41,233 nt of DNA from Caldilineaceae bacterium (GCA_020634815.1 JACKBA010000049.1:1-41233); one strand, 5' to 3'; shown: positions 1 through 10,058, counted from the stretch's first letter. A program made the numbers and translations. Notes: generated from the letters alone by a model not told the origin.

Positions 1-2
1 GC

Positions 3-197
3 ACGCAGGAGTCGCCCTTGTGCCGTAGCGGCGAAGTGCTGCAAGGATTGCTCAAGCCCAACCAGTGCCCAGCCTTTGGCCAGCAGTGCACGCCACGCAC
101 GCCCCTCGGTGCGACCATGGTGTCGAGCGAAGGCGCGTGTGCGGCGTATTACCAGTATGGTCGATTTGTCCAGGCCGAGGAGATTGGCGTGCAATGA
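3..197 (+). CDS. hypD: Hydrogenase maturation protein HypD, C-terminal end (partial)
   Basis: This is the last 64 codons of HypD; the gene begins before the window. HypD is the iron-sulfur scaffold that works with HypC and HypE to build the Fe(CN)2CO unit of NiFe hydrogenases in the cytoplasm. The frame reads CRSGEVLQG, then NQCPAFGQQCTP, then MVSSEGACAAYYQYG. These are the conserved cysteine-bearing blocks of the HypD C-terminus, where cysteines bind the 4Fe-4S cluster. The first block has CRSGE where I expect CxCGE, so one cysteine is replaced by Ser. The TGA stop overlaps the next ATG as ATGA, so the following gene is probably translationally coupled. The hypE gene 1.2 kb downstream supports the call. 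Confidence 0.9.
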   Translation, partial: TQESPLCRSGEVLQGLLKPNQCPAFGQQCTPRTPLGATMVSSEGACAAYYQYGRFVQAEEIGVQ

Positions 198-1057
198 AGC
201 GGTATGCGTCCATTGTTGAATTGCTGCGAGATTGCCCCACTGCCGGCGACGACCCAGTGCTGCATGGAATTCCTGCCTATCGTGCCACCGCAGGGCTGGA
301 CGCCGCTCAACTTGCCGAGATCCGGCAGCGCCGCTGGCTATCTGCCAGTGAGCTTGCCTCCATCTACGCATGGAAAGAAGGCGGAAGGAGTCGCCACCTG
401 CGCGACATCCTCGGCAACGCCAAAGATGACACTGATCTCGTACAGGAACTCACCCGAGAAGCGATGGCGCATACGGACGAGTACAAGCGGATCGCAGTCC
501 TGGACCGGCTACAAGGTGTTGGAATAGCGATTGCTTCAGCGATCCTGACGGTGATCGATCCGCAGGCATACGGCATCATCGACCGGCGCGTGTGGAGATT
601 ACTTCACGAATACGGCGAGGTCGATCATGACCCCGCCGGCGAGAACCTCACGCTGGAGAGTTGGCTGGATTACCTGCCGAAGGTGCGACAGTGGGCGACT
701 GAGCTTGGAGCCAGCGCCCGAGAAGTCGAACGGAGGCTGTTCGACTTCGATCCCGCAGTGAGTTACGATACCGGTGTGACGGCGCCCTCTCGGCAAATGA
801 TGGAGCAGGTGATGGCTACCGTGTATGCAACGGACCTGGATACAATCCTTGACCAGATCGCCAGGCTGTCGAATGAACAGCAAGAGATACTGGCTGACAT
901 CCTACACAGGCGCATGATTGAACATGAGCGGCGCGAGATTGCCGAAGATGCACGCGCGGCATTGGCCCTCTTCCGCGCCGGGAAACTGCGCGCTGCCTCC
1001 GCCGACGATGTCATTGCCAGCCTGGACAGGGCACTCTCCGAGCCTGATGTCGAATGA
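194..1057 (+). CDS. HhH-GPD-like DNA-glycosylase-fold protein fused to a RelE-type antitoxin domain
   Basis: A 287-residue protein with two parts in one uninterrupted frame. Residues ~1-190 carry a helix-hairpin-helix with LQGVGIAIASAIL (106-118) and then IIDRRVWRLL (128-137). This resembles the HhH-GPD core of base-excision glycosylases such as OGG1. The Asp of the GPD part is present (D130), but the Lys used by bifunctional glycosylases is Ala in GVGIAIAS, so catalysis is doubtful. Residues ~207-287 look like the antitoxin that normally precedes RelE/YafQ-like toxins (ALALFRAGKLR, then ADDVIASLDRAL). The ATG at 194 overlaps the hypD stop; longer versions in this frame would overlap hypD and were dropped. 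The stop overlaps the toxin start (ATGA at 1054). Whether a full fusion or a separate antitoxin is made is unresolved. Confidence 0.7.
   Translation: MKRYASIVELLRDCPTAGDDPVLHGIPAYRATAGLDAAQLAEIRQRRWLSASELASIYAWKEGGRSRHLRDILGNAKDDTDLVQELTREAMAHTDEYKRIAVLDRLQGVGIAIASAILTVIDPQAYGIIDRRVWRLLHEYGEVDHDPAGENLTLESWLDYLPKVRQWATELGASAREVERRLFDFDPAVSYDTGVTAPSRQMMEQVMATVYATDLDTILDQIARLSNEQQEILADILHRRMIEHERREIAEDARAALALFRAGKLRAASADDVIASLDRALSEPDVE
812..1057 (+). CDS. Putative internally started type II antitoxin (nested in the HhH fusion)
   Basis: An internal ATG at 812 is preceded by GGAG (802-805) with 6-nt spacing. It would yield an 81-residue protein beginning MATVYATDLDTIL. This is about the size of stand-alone antitoxins paired with RelE/StbE-like toxins, and its helical, charged composition fits the C-terminal toxin-neutralising part of such proteins. 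It shares frame and stop with the longer HhH fusion. Its stop overlaps the toxin start by the usual 4 nt. The start is inferred from the Shine-Dalgarno match alone. An alternative start is ATG 797. Confidence 0.5.
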   Translation: MATVYATDLDTILDQIARLSNEQQEILADILHRRMIEHERREIAEDARAALALFRAGKLRAASADDVIASLDRALSEPDVE

Positions 1058-1338
1058 GGCAGTTGGTCGAGACCCCACGCTTCCGCCGGATGTTCCGCAA
1101 GCATGTTCGTCGCGATCCGGCTCTACGCGTCCGAATCGAGCAGACGTTGCACCTGATGAGTGAAGACGCCTTTGCCCCATCGCTTGCAACGCACAAGCTT
1201 AGCGGGGATCTGTTCGGACTATTGGCTTGTTCCTGCGGCTATGATTGCCGCATCATTTCTACGATCGAAGTTGACGATGTCGCACAGCAGGAGGTGGTCT
1301 TGCTGCTCTCGATCGGCACGCACGAAGAAGTCTACTGA
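1054..1338 (+). CDS. RelE/YafQ-like mRNA interferase toxin
   Basis: A 94-residue basic protein of the RelE/ParE superfamily. In this family the toxin binds the ribosome and cleaves mRNA. The family pattern is visible as HKLSGDLFGLLACSCGYDCRII (residues ~47-68) followed by VVLLLSIGTHEEVY at the C-terminus. The latter matches the typical ending LLLxxIGTHDEVY of stand-alone toxins in this group. It follows the antitoxin domain by an ATGA overlap, the standard order for these modules. Only 15 nt separate it from hypE, so the module is transcribed within the hyp operon. I cannot tell from sequence whether it is active. Confidence 0.8.
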   Translation: MRQLVETPRFRRMFRKHVRRDPALRVRIEQTLHLMSEDAFAPSLATHKLSGDLFGLLACSCGYDCRIISTIEVDDVAQQEVVLLLSIGTHEEVY

Positions 1339-1353
1339 CAGGATTTGCACTGA

Positions 1354-2412
1354 ATGCAGAACGGAATCGACTTCAGCAGTTGGGCCTGCCCTGTTCCGCT
1401 GCGCAATTACCCGACCATCGTCATGGGGCATGGCGGGGGCGGCAAGCTCTCCGCCGAGCTGGTGGAGCATCTCTTTGCCCCGGCCTTTCGCAGCACGGCG
1501 CTTGACGCGCTGGGCGATGCGGCCGTGCTCGACCTGCCCGCCGGGCGGCTGGCCTACAGCACCGATTCGTTCGTGGTGCGGCCGCTCTTTTTTCCGGGCG
1601 GCAACATCGGCAGCCTGGCCGTCAACGGCACCGTCAACGATCTGGCGATGATGGGTGCGCGACCGCTCTATCTCACCGCCGGCATGATCCTGGAAGAGGG
1701 TCTGCCGCTCGCCCAGCTTGGCGTTATCGTCGAAGAGATGGCGGCGGCGGCACGCACAGCCGGCGTGCAGATCGTGGCCGGCGACACCAAGGTGGTCGAC
1801 AAGGGTCACGGCGACGGCATCTACATCAACACCAGCGGCATCGGCATCATCCCGGCCGGTGTACAGATCGGGCCTGGTCAGGCGCGGCCGGGCGACGCGG
1901 TCATCGTCAGCGGCGAGCTAGGCGTGCACGGTATCGCCATCCTCAGCGTGCGCGAGGGGCTGGAGTTCGGCGCGCCGGTGGCGAGCGACTGCGCCGCGCT
2001 CAACGGGCTGGTCGACGCGATGCTGTCCGCGCACCCTGGCGTGCACGTGCTGCGCGACCCGACGCGCGGCGGACTGGCCGCTACGCTCAACGAAATCGCC
2101 CAGGCGGCGCGGGTCGGCATCGCGTACGAAGAGCGTAAGCTGCCGGTGCCGCCGGCTGTGGCCGCAGCCTGCGACATGCTGGGCATGGACCCGGTCTATG
2201 TCGCCAACGAAGGCAAGCTCGTTGCCATCGTGGCAGCAGAGGCAGCCGATGCGATTCTTACCGCAATGCGCGCCCACCCGCTGGGCGGCCAGGCGGCGAT
2301 CATCGGGCATGTCACTGCCCAGCACCCGGGCGTCGTCGTCGCCCGCACGGGCATCGGCGGGACGCGCGTCGTCGACATGCAGGTCGGCGAACAATTGCCG
2401 CGCATCTGCTAG
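1354..2412 (+). CDS. hypE: Hydrogenase expression/formation protein HypE
   Basis: A 352-residue PurM/AIRS-fold ATPase. HypE dehydrates the S-carbamoyl group that HypF places on its C-terminal cysteine, giving a thiocyanate. It then passes cyanide to iron on the HypC-HypD complex. Visible signatures are the glycine-rich VMGHGGGGKL (residues 23-32), TDSFVV, NDLAMMGA, AGDTKVV, RDPTRGGLA and the invariant C-terminal PRIC, whose last residue is the reactive Cys352. Length is typical. The ATG at 1354 has AGGA about 10 nt upstream, and the next residues CPVPLRNYP match the usual HypE start. It is normally next to hypD; here an HhH/toxin-antitoxin insert separates them. Confidence 0.95.
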   Translation: MQNGIDFSSWACPVPLRNYPTIVMGHGGGGKLSAELVEHLFAPAFRSTALDALGDAAVLDLPAGRLAYSTDSFVVRPLFFPGGNIGSLAVNGTVNDLAMMGARPLYLTAGMILEEGLPLAQLGVIVEEMAAAARTAGVQIVAGDTKVVDKGHGDGIYINTSGIGIIPAGVQIGPGQARPGDAVIVSGELGVHGIAILSVREGLEFGAPVASDCAALNGLVDAMLSAHPGVHVLRDPTRGGLAATLNEIAQAARVGIAYEERKLPVPPAVAAACDMLGMDPVYVANEGKLVAIVAAEAADAILTAMRAHPLGGQAAIIGHVTAQHPGVVVARTGIGGTRVVDMQVGEQLPRIC

Positions 2413-2424
2413 AAGGCATCCATC

Positions 2425-4302
2425 ATGCTACCCTTTGACCAGTGGCTCCTGTTGGGCATCATTGCGCTCTCGACCACACTCTATATTACCAACTGGCTCC
2501 CCACCGAAGTGACGGCGATTGGCACCGTCGTCCTTCTGGCGGCGACCGGGCTGCTGGCACCGGCCGAAGCACTGAGCGGCTTTTCATCCACCGCGACCCT
2601 TACGGTGGCGGCCATGTTTGTGCTGAGTGCCGGCCTCATGCGCACCGGCGCGCTGGAGACGGTCACCATCTATCTGGGGCGCTTCGCCAACGGGAGCGTG
2701 CGGCGCTTGCTCCTATTGCTGGCGCTGGTCGAAGTGCCCACCAGCGCGTTCATGAACAACACACCGGTCGTGGTCATGATGATCCCGGTGGTGGTCTCCC
2801 TCTCCAAGCAGTTCAATATGCGGCCTTCCAAGTTTCTGTTGCCGGTCTCCTATTTTGCCATCCTGGGCGGCACCGTCACGCTGCTGGGTACGAGCACCAA
2901 TATCCTTGTCGCCGACCTCTATCGCAAGGCTGGTGGACCGGGCTTCGGGCTCTTCGACTTCAGCATTCTCGGTCTGATCTATGCGACCGTCGGGACGGCC
3001 TTCATAATATTGGTCGGGTACCGGCTGCTACCCAACTACTCGCCGCTGGTCAGCCTGCTGGATGTGCGGTCACATTCGACCTATGTGACGGAGATGGTGG
3101 TCGGCGCCGAGAGCAAGATTGCAGGAAAGGCGGCCGTCGAGGTCTTCGAGCAGATTGCGCTGAACGACCGCCCACAGCCGCCGCAGCCGATCCGGCGCCA
3201 CCGCCGCCTGCGCACGACGCGCCCTGCCAACGACGATCCGGCGCCTACCTCCACGATCAAGTTGCTGGAGATCATCCGCGGCGGCCATAGCTATCAGGCC
3301 GAAGCGCTTCACGGTCTGCACCTGCGAGCCGACGATGTGATGGTCCTCTCGGGCACGCCCAAGGACCTGCATCTCTTCCAGCAGACGAGCCAGGTGCAGA
3401 TTGCCACGGTGCTGGAAGACCAGGAGCGCACCGAAACGGCCGACCTGGAAGAGCAGGTGATGGAAGCCGTGGTGATGCCGCAATCCGAGGTCATCGGCCG
3501 GCCGGTGAGCCAGGTGATGCTCAACCGCCGCTTCAACGTCAAGGTCATGGGCTTGCAGCACCAGGGACAGCAGCAGATACAGGGTTTGCGCGCGCAGCGG
3601 CTGGAGGTCGGCGATGTGCTATTGCTGCGCGGCAAGACGGCCGGCCTGCGCATGGCCGCCGATTCATGCCGGCTGCTGCTGGTGGAAGGGGTCGAAAGCT
3701 CGCTGGTGCGTAAGACCAAGAACACCACAGCGCTGGTCATCATGGGCCTGGTGGTGCTGCTGGCCACGGTCACGGAGATTCCGATCGTGGTGCTGGCGCT
3801 GGCGGGCGCGGCCGCGATGATCGTGACGAAGTGTCTGCGCACCGACGAAGCGATGAGTGCCCTGGAGTCATCGACTTTGTTACTACTCGTCGGCACCATT
3901 CCGGTGGGGCTGGCCATGGAGAGCACGGGGCTCGTCATGACCATTGTCAACGGGCTGATCGGGCTGATCGGTACGTCGAACCTGGTGCTCTTCCTGGCGG
4001 TGTTCTACATCATCACCGCGTCGCTCACCGAGATCCTGTCGAACAACGCGGTCGCCGTGCTGCTCACGCCGGTGGCCCTGAGTCTGGCCACGACGCTGGA
4101 TGTGAGCCCGCTACCGCTGCTGGTGGCGGTGCTCTTCGGCGCCAGTGCGGCATTCATGACACCCTTTGGCTATCAGACCAACGCCATCGTTATGGGCCCT
4201 GGCGGCTACAAGTTCGTGGACTATTTGCGTCTCGGCTTCCCGCTGCAGTTGATCATGATCACGGTGGCGACGATCTTCATCCCGCTCTTCTGGCCATTCT
4301 AG
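2425..4302 (+). CDS. SLC13/DASS-type anion permease with RCK_C (TrkA-C) domains
   Basis: A 625-residue inner-membrane protein. Hydrophobic helices occupy residues ~1-205 and ~430-625, flanking a cytoplasmic insert of ~220 residues that looks like two RCK_C/TrkA-C regulatory domains. The permease halves carry the twin NNTPVVVMMIPVV and SNNAVAVLLTPVAL motifs and end with FMTPFGYQTNAIVMGPGGYK, typical of the SLC13/CitMHS group. Family members move sulfate, dicarboxylates or other anions with Na+ or H+. The substrate cannot be read from sequence. The first RCK_C copy has an odd basic, proline-rich stretch (RRHRRLRTTRP, residues ~255-265). It starts 12 nt after hypE, so it may be co-transcribed with it. 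A strong hairpin ends the transcript. Confidence 0.85.
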   Translation: MLPFDQWLLLGIIALSTTLYITNWLPTEVTAIGTVVLLAATGLLAPAEALSGFSSTATLTVAAMFVLSAGLMRTGALETVTIYLGRFANGSVRRLLLLLALVEVPTSAFMNNTPVVVMMIPVVVSLSKQFNMRPSKFLLPVSYFAILGGTVTLLGTSTNILVADLYRKAGGPGFGLFDFSILGLIYATVGTAFIILVGYRLLPNYSPLVSLLDVRSHSTYVTEMVVGAESKIAGKAAVEVFEQIALNDRPQPPQPIRRHRRLRTTRPANDDPAPTSTIKLLEIIRGGHSYQAEALHGLHLRADDVMVLSGTPKDLHLFQQTSQVQIATVLEDQERTETADLEEQVMEAVVMPQSEVIGRPVSQVMLNRRFNVKVMGLQHQGQQQIQGLRAQRLEVGDVLLLRGKTAGLRMAADSCRLLLVEGVESSLVRKTKNTTALVIMGLVVLLATVTEIPIVVLALAGAAAMIVTKCLRTDEAMSALESSTLLLLVGTIPVGLAMESTGLVMTIVNGLIGLIGTSNLVLFLAVFYIITASLTEILSNNAVAVLLTPVALSLATTLDVSPLPLLVAVLFGASAAFMTPFGYQTNAIVMGPGGYKFVDYLRLGFPLQLIMITVATIFIPLFWPF

Positions 4303-4320
4303 CCGGCTGTGGATGCTGGG

Positions 4321-4369
4321 GAAAAGAGAAGGGGGAATGGCAGGTTTTGCCATTCCCCCTTCTCTTTTC
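4321..4369. terminator. Bidirectional terminator hairpin, 22-bp perfect stem
   Basis: Arms 4321-4342 and 4348-4369 are exact reverse complements with a 5-nt loop. The outer stem is A-rich/T-rich (GAAAAGAGAA facing TTCTCTTTTC), so each strand ends in a U-rich run. It lies between the convergent permease gene (stop 4302) and the SH3b gene (stop 4411), so it can stop transcription from both sides. Confidence 0.85.
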
Positions 4370-4410
4370 TGGAGCAGATCGGTGGGCCTACCGTTCGGCC
4401 CCAATTGACC

Positions 4411-5133
4411 CTATTCGGCTGGGGGTTCGACAACGGGCAGACCTGCCGGCGGATCGCTCAGCAGGAACCCGGCAATCCAGGCGCCTCCGTCCGTCTGGAA
4501 CCACTCGCCATTGTCGGTTCGACCGGCCAGCGAGAGCGATTCCCCAAAGTTGGCGCTGCCGACAATGGCGTAGGATGTGCCGGGACCGGCGCGCAGGTTG
4601 GCCGCGTCGGCGACGATGGCCTGCGGCAGCACGGTGGGAGCGGGCGTCGGCGTGGGAAGCATCAGCAAGACCGACGCTGCGGCAGGCGTCGCCGTCGGCA
4701 TGAGCGCAGCGGGATCCGCCGTCGGGACGAGCGGCGCCACGGTGGGTGCGGCCTGAACCTTCACCCCTTCGAGCACAGGTAACCCCTCGGGCAGCGTGCC
4801 GACCATGTAAGAGACGAACCACTCGCCGGCTTCGGTCTGGCACCAGAGCCCGGACACGTCACAGCCCTTCAGCGCCACCTTTTCACCTTTGCGGAGAAGG
4901 CCGGCAGCCTGCGCGGCCACAAAGGGATCGGTACGCAACACGACAGGCTGGTTGGTCTCCACCACAAACTTCCCCTCCCAGTCCGGCATCGGAGTCGGCT
5001 CCTCGACAGCGACCGCGGCTTCATTTGCTGCGGCCTGCGGTATGAGCAGGCTTCCCCAGGAGGAGGTGAACGTCAAGAAAATGGCGAGACCGGCAAAGAC
5101 GGTCAGCAGTAGAAAGGCGGCAACTATGCGCAT
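4411..5133 (-). CDS. SH3b-domain envelope protein
   Basis: A 240-residue protein with an N-terminal membrane anchor or signal (residues ~4-35, hydrophobic, no lipobox Cys), so it acts outside the membrane. Two bacterial SH3 (SH3b) units are visible. A divergent one spans residues ~55-112. A canonical one spans ~172-226, with ANLRAGPGTSYAIVG followed by a TDNGEWFQT strand. A Pro/Thr/Ala-rich linker (~125-168) separates them. SH3b domains typically bind cell-wall peptides or surface ligands. There is no catalytic domain, so it is probably a binding or scaffolding protein. No function can be assigned from the flanking genes. Confidence 0.75.
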   Translation of the reverse strand: MRIVAAFLLLTVFAGLAIFLTFTSSWGSLLIPQAAANEAAVAVEEPTPMPDWEGKFVVETNQPVVLRTDPFVAAQAAGLLRKGEKVALKGCDVSGLWCQTEAGEWFVSYMVGTLPEGLPVLEGVKVQAAPTVAPLVPTADPAALMPTATPAAASVLLMLPTPTPAPTVLPQAIVADAANLRAGPGTSYAIVGSANFGESLSLAGRTDNGEWFQTDGGAWIAGFLLSDPPAGLPVVEPPAE

Positions 5134-5171
5134 GGAAGGTAACTCCTTGTCGGTGGGCAGTTGGCCAACGA

Positions 5172-5206
5172 CGACATCAACTTCACGATTCCAGGAAGTG
5201 ATGTCG
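5172..5206. other. Imperfect inverted repeat between hydrolase and SH3b genes
   Basis: CGACATCAACTTC (5172-5184) pairs with GAAGTGATGTCG (5195-5206) with one bulged A. It lies in the 165-bp gap between two minus-strand genes. It could end the upstream acylase transcript or act as an operator for the SH3b gene. There is no U-tract on the minus strand, so the terminator reading is weak. Confidence 0.35.
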
Positions 5207-5298
5207 GCTTCTACCTTCCAGGATAGGCGAATCCTGCGGAAACGCCAGAGGCAGGCAGCGGAGAATCAATGCGACAATTGCCGGAAATTGCGCGATGG

Positions 5299-7782
<2,484 letters not shown>

Positions 7783-7885
7783 GTGCGCCGCCGCCTCTGC
7801 GTTTGGCGGCGGCCGATGTATGATAATTGGCTGTCGTGTTCAATCCTATGGCTTCGGCCGCAGCGATGGAGTGAGGTCGCTCTCT

Positions 7886-8686
7886 ATGTCAGTACGTCTC
7901 GAATCCACCACCCCGCAACGTCCGCTCTGGATCGGCATCACGTCGCGCCACGGATCGCCGGAGTGGCTGCAACAAAATGCGCGCAATTACCTGGCGATGG
8001 TCGCCAGCTACCGGGCGCTGCCCGTAGCGATCACGCCTGACCAGCCGGTCGTGCTGCCCGACGGCGAGCACTTCACCCCCGATGCCGAGGGGCGCGTGCC
8101 CGACGCTGTGCTCGACCGCCTGGATGGCCTGATTCTGTCGGGCGGCGGCGACGTTCATCCGCGCTACTTCGGCCAGGAGCAGGACGGCGCCGAGGACGAG
8201 ACCATCGACGTGCGCCGCGACGAATTGGAGATCGGCCTGGGACAGGCCGCACTGACGCGTAACCTGCCCGTCTTCGGCATCTGTCGCGGCTGCCAGGTTC
8301 TCAACGTTGCCGCCGGCGGCGCCATGATCCAGCACTTCGACGGCCACCGCACGCCGGCGGACGGCGCCACGCGCTTCCACCCCGTGCGCGTCGAACAGGA
8401 TAGCAAACTCTTTGCGATTGTCGCAACGGAGCAGTTCGACGTGAACACCTTTCACCACCAGGGGCTGGACCGCGACTCGCTGGCCCCGCACTTTCGCGCG
8501 GCAGCCATCGCCGATCCGGATTCCTGGCTGGTAGAGGCATACGAAAGCACACAGCACGAGTGGGTCGTGGGCGTGCAGTGGCATCCCGAACGCATCTTCG
8601 AACTGGGCGACGCGCACCGCCGGCTGTGGGAGAGCTTCGTGCAGGCGTGCGTGGAATATCGCGAAGTCGCTACATCTCGACCGTGA
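7886..8686 (+). CDS. Class I glutamine amidotransferase / gamma-glutamyl-GABA hydrolase (peptidase C26)
   Basis: A 266-residue protein of the PuuD-like family, which hydrolyses gamma-glutamyl amides such as gamma-glutamyl-GABA. The catalytic set is visible: nucleophile Cys133 in FGICRGCQVLN, and the His233/Glu235 pair in VGVQWHPE. The oxyanion-loop region LSGGGDVHPRYFG (84-96) is typical of PuuD rather than of biosynthetic GATases. The ATG at 7886 was chosen because the protein then begins just before the first beta strand (LWIGITS). A longer version would overlap the divergent acylase promoter. Its 3' end overlaps the convergent kinase gene by 17 bp. Confidence 0.88.
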   Translation: MSVRLESTTPQRPLWIGITSRHGSPEWLQQNARNYLAMVASYRALPVAITPDQPVVLPDGEHFTPDAEGRVPDAVLDRLDGLILSGGGDVHPRYFGQEQDGAEDETIDVRRDELEIGLGQAALTRNLPVFGICRGCQVLNVAAGGAMIQHFDGHRTPADGATRFHPVRVEQDSKLFAIVATEQFDVNTFHHQGLDRDSLAPHFRAAAIADPDSWLVEAYESTQHEWVVGVQWHPERIFELGDAHRRLWESFVQACVEYREVATSRP

Positions 8687-9821
8687 TGACGGCGCCCTTG
8701 TCGGGGTTGTTGCCGGCATAGATGCGGCCGCCGTGCGCTTCCGCTACCATGCGACAGAAGGCCAGCTCCAGGCCAAGTTCGGCCTTGCCGTGCTCCTTCA
8801 TGTGCACGGCTTCATATTGGTCGAACATGCGCACGAAGTCCTCGGGCGGGATGCCGCGCCCCTGGTCGCTCACGCTGAGGCGGACGGCGGGGGCATTGCC
8901 GGCCTCCTCTTCGGCCAGTTCCTTGCGCGGGTATTCGGCCACAATGGTGACCACCGACTGCGCCGGCGAGAACTTGAGCGCGTTGGCGACAAGATTTTCG
9001 GCCACGCGTTGGAAGAGGGCCACGTCGGCCACGACAGGATAGGATTGCCCCTCGGTCTTCAGTGCAAGCGTGACGCCCTGCGCCTCGGCATAGGGGGCCA
9101 CCTTCTGGCGCACCTGCTCCAACAGGTGATCGACATAGAGCGGGCTGCGCGAAATCGAGAGTTTGCCGCGCTCCATTTTGGCCAGCATCAGCATATCGTC
9201 GAGGAAACTGCTCATCTTCTGCGCTTCGCTGGTCGCCATGTCCAGGTAGCGCAGATGCTCCGGCGCCACGCCGCCGCGGCGTTTGAGCAACTGCAAATAG
9301 AGCATGACCGCCGCTAGCGGGTTGCGCAGGTCGTGGACGATCATGTAGGAAAGCGCCTGGCGCATCTCCAGCATGCGTTCGAGTTGGTCGTATTGCGTCT
9401 TGATGCGCAGCATGGTGCGGACGCGCGCCTGGAGTTCCATGCGCGTCACCGGCTTGGAGAGGAACTCGTCGGCGCCGGCTTCCAACCCGCGCACGCGATC
9501 CTGCGTGCTGTCGAGCGCCGTGATCAAGATGACCGGGATATGCTGGAATGCGGCGGACTGCTTGAGTTCGCGGCAGACCTGGTAGCCGTCCAGTTCGGGC
9601 ATCATGACGTCGAGCAGGATCACATCGGGCGCCAGTTCCGGCATGCGGCGCAAGAGTTCACGTCCACTGCTCACAGCGAGAATGTCGAGATCCTCGGCAG
9701 TCAGCAGCGCGCAGAGCGCCTCTCGGCTGGCAGGCTCGTCATCGACGACGACAATACGCCTTGGCAGGACACCGAAGCCGCCCGCATCCCACAACTCGTT
9801 CTGAACTGCTTCGTTCTCCAT
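8670..9821 (-). CDS. Response regulator-histidine kinase hybrid
   Basis: A 383-residue cytoplasmic signalling protein with an N-terminal receiver (residues ~21-138) and a C-terminal kinase. The receiver has the acidic pair in VVVDDEP, phospho-acceptor Asp71 in LLDVMMP and Lys123 in SKP. The HisKA helix has His163 in IVHDLRNPL. The ATPase has the N box (ENLVANALKFSP, 275-286) and G1 box DQGRGIP (319-325). The G2 glycine loop is degenerate: KAELGLELAF where GxGLGLA is expected. There is no membrane segment or sensor domain, so input presumably comes by phosphotransfer to the receiver from another kinase. No dedicated output partner is nearby. AGAGG precedes the ATG. Confidence 0.9.
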   Translation of the reverse strand: MENEAVQNELWDAGGFGVLPRRIVVVDDEPASREALCALLTAEDLDILAVSSGRELLRRMPELAPDVILLDVMMPELDGYQVCRELKQSAAFQHIPVILITALDSTQDRVRGLEAGADEFLSKPVTRMELQARVRTMLRIKTQYDQLERMLEMRQALSYMIVHDLRNPLAAVMLYLQLLKRRGGVAPEHLRYLDMATSEAQKMSSFLDDMLMLAKMERGKLSISRSPLYVDHLLEQVRQKVAPYAEAQGVTLALKTEGQSYPVVADVALFQRVAENLVANALKFSPAQSVVTIVAEYPRKELAEEEAGNAPAVRLSVSDQGRGIPPEDFVRMFDQYEAVHMKEHGKAELGLELAFCRMVAEAHGGRIYAGNNPDKGAVITVEM

Positions 9822-9903
9822 TCATACCTCTTGGTGGTCGCAGACCTGCCACACCCGGTTGGGGAGGGATTCCGAAAATGCCACGCTATCAACTGTAAGG
9901 TAT

Positions 9904-9939
9904 TCGTCAGCTAACACTGTTATATCATATATCTGCTGA
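9904..9939 (-). promoter_or_regulatory. Candidate promoter of the receiver-kinase gene
   Basis: On the minus strand an AT-rich stretch reads TTGTGT, about 18 nt, then TATAAC, in an otherwise GC-rich region ~90 nt before the kinase ATG. The -10 is good and the -35 weak. The rest of the 237-bp gap holds only the palindrome at 9993-10027. Confidence 0.4.
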
Positions 9940-9992
9940 ATTACACAAGCGGCGGAACTGACGATGAAGGAAAGCAGAACGAACTGGCAGGT

Positions 9993-10027
9993 ATGACGAC
10001 AGCGCGCAGACTGCGCGCTGTCGTCAT
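9993..10027. terminator. Perfect 17-bp inverted repeat, putative terminator
   Basis: Arms 9993-10009 and 10011-10027 are exact reverse complements around a single A. The core is GCGCGC flanked by GACGACA. It lies 31 bp beyond the stop of the minus-strand PMI gene, which fits a transcription stop, but neither side has a U-tract. It could instead be a protein-binding palindrome. Confidence 0.5.
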
Positions 10028-10058
10028 GCTACTCAACTGGGGTGTGATCGTCTCAATG

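Noticed and set aside
65..193. Upstream extension of the HhH-antitoxin gene to an ATG at 65.
   Set aside because: It overlaps the hypD C-terminus, whose frame is conserved to its own stop at 197; the ATGA start at 194 is the natural one.
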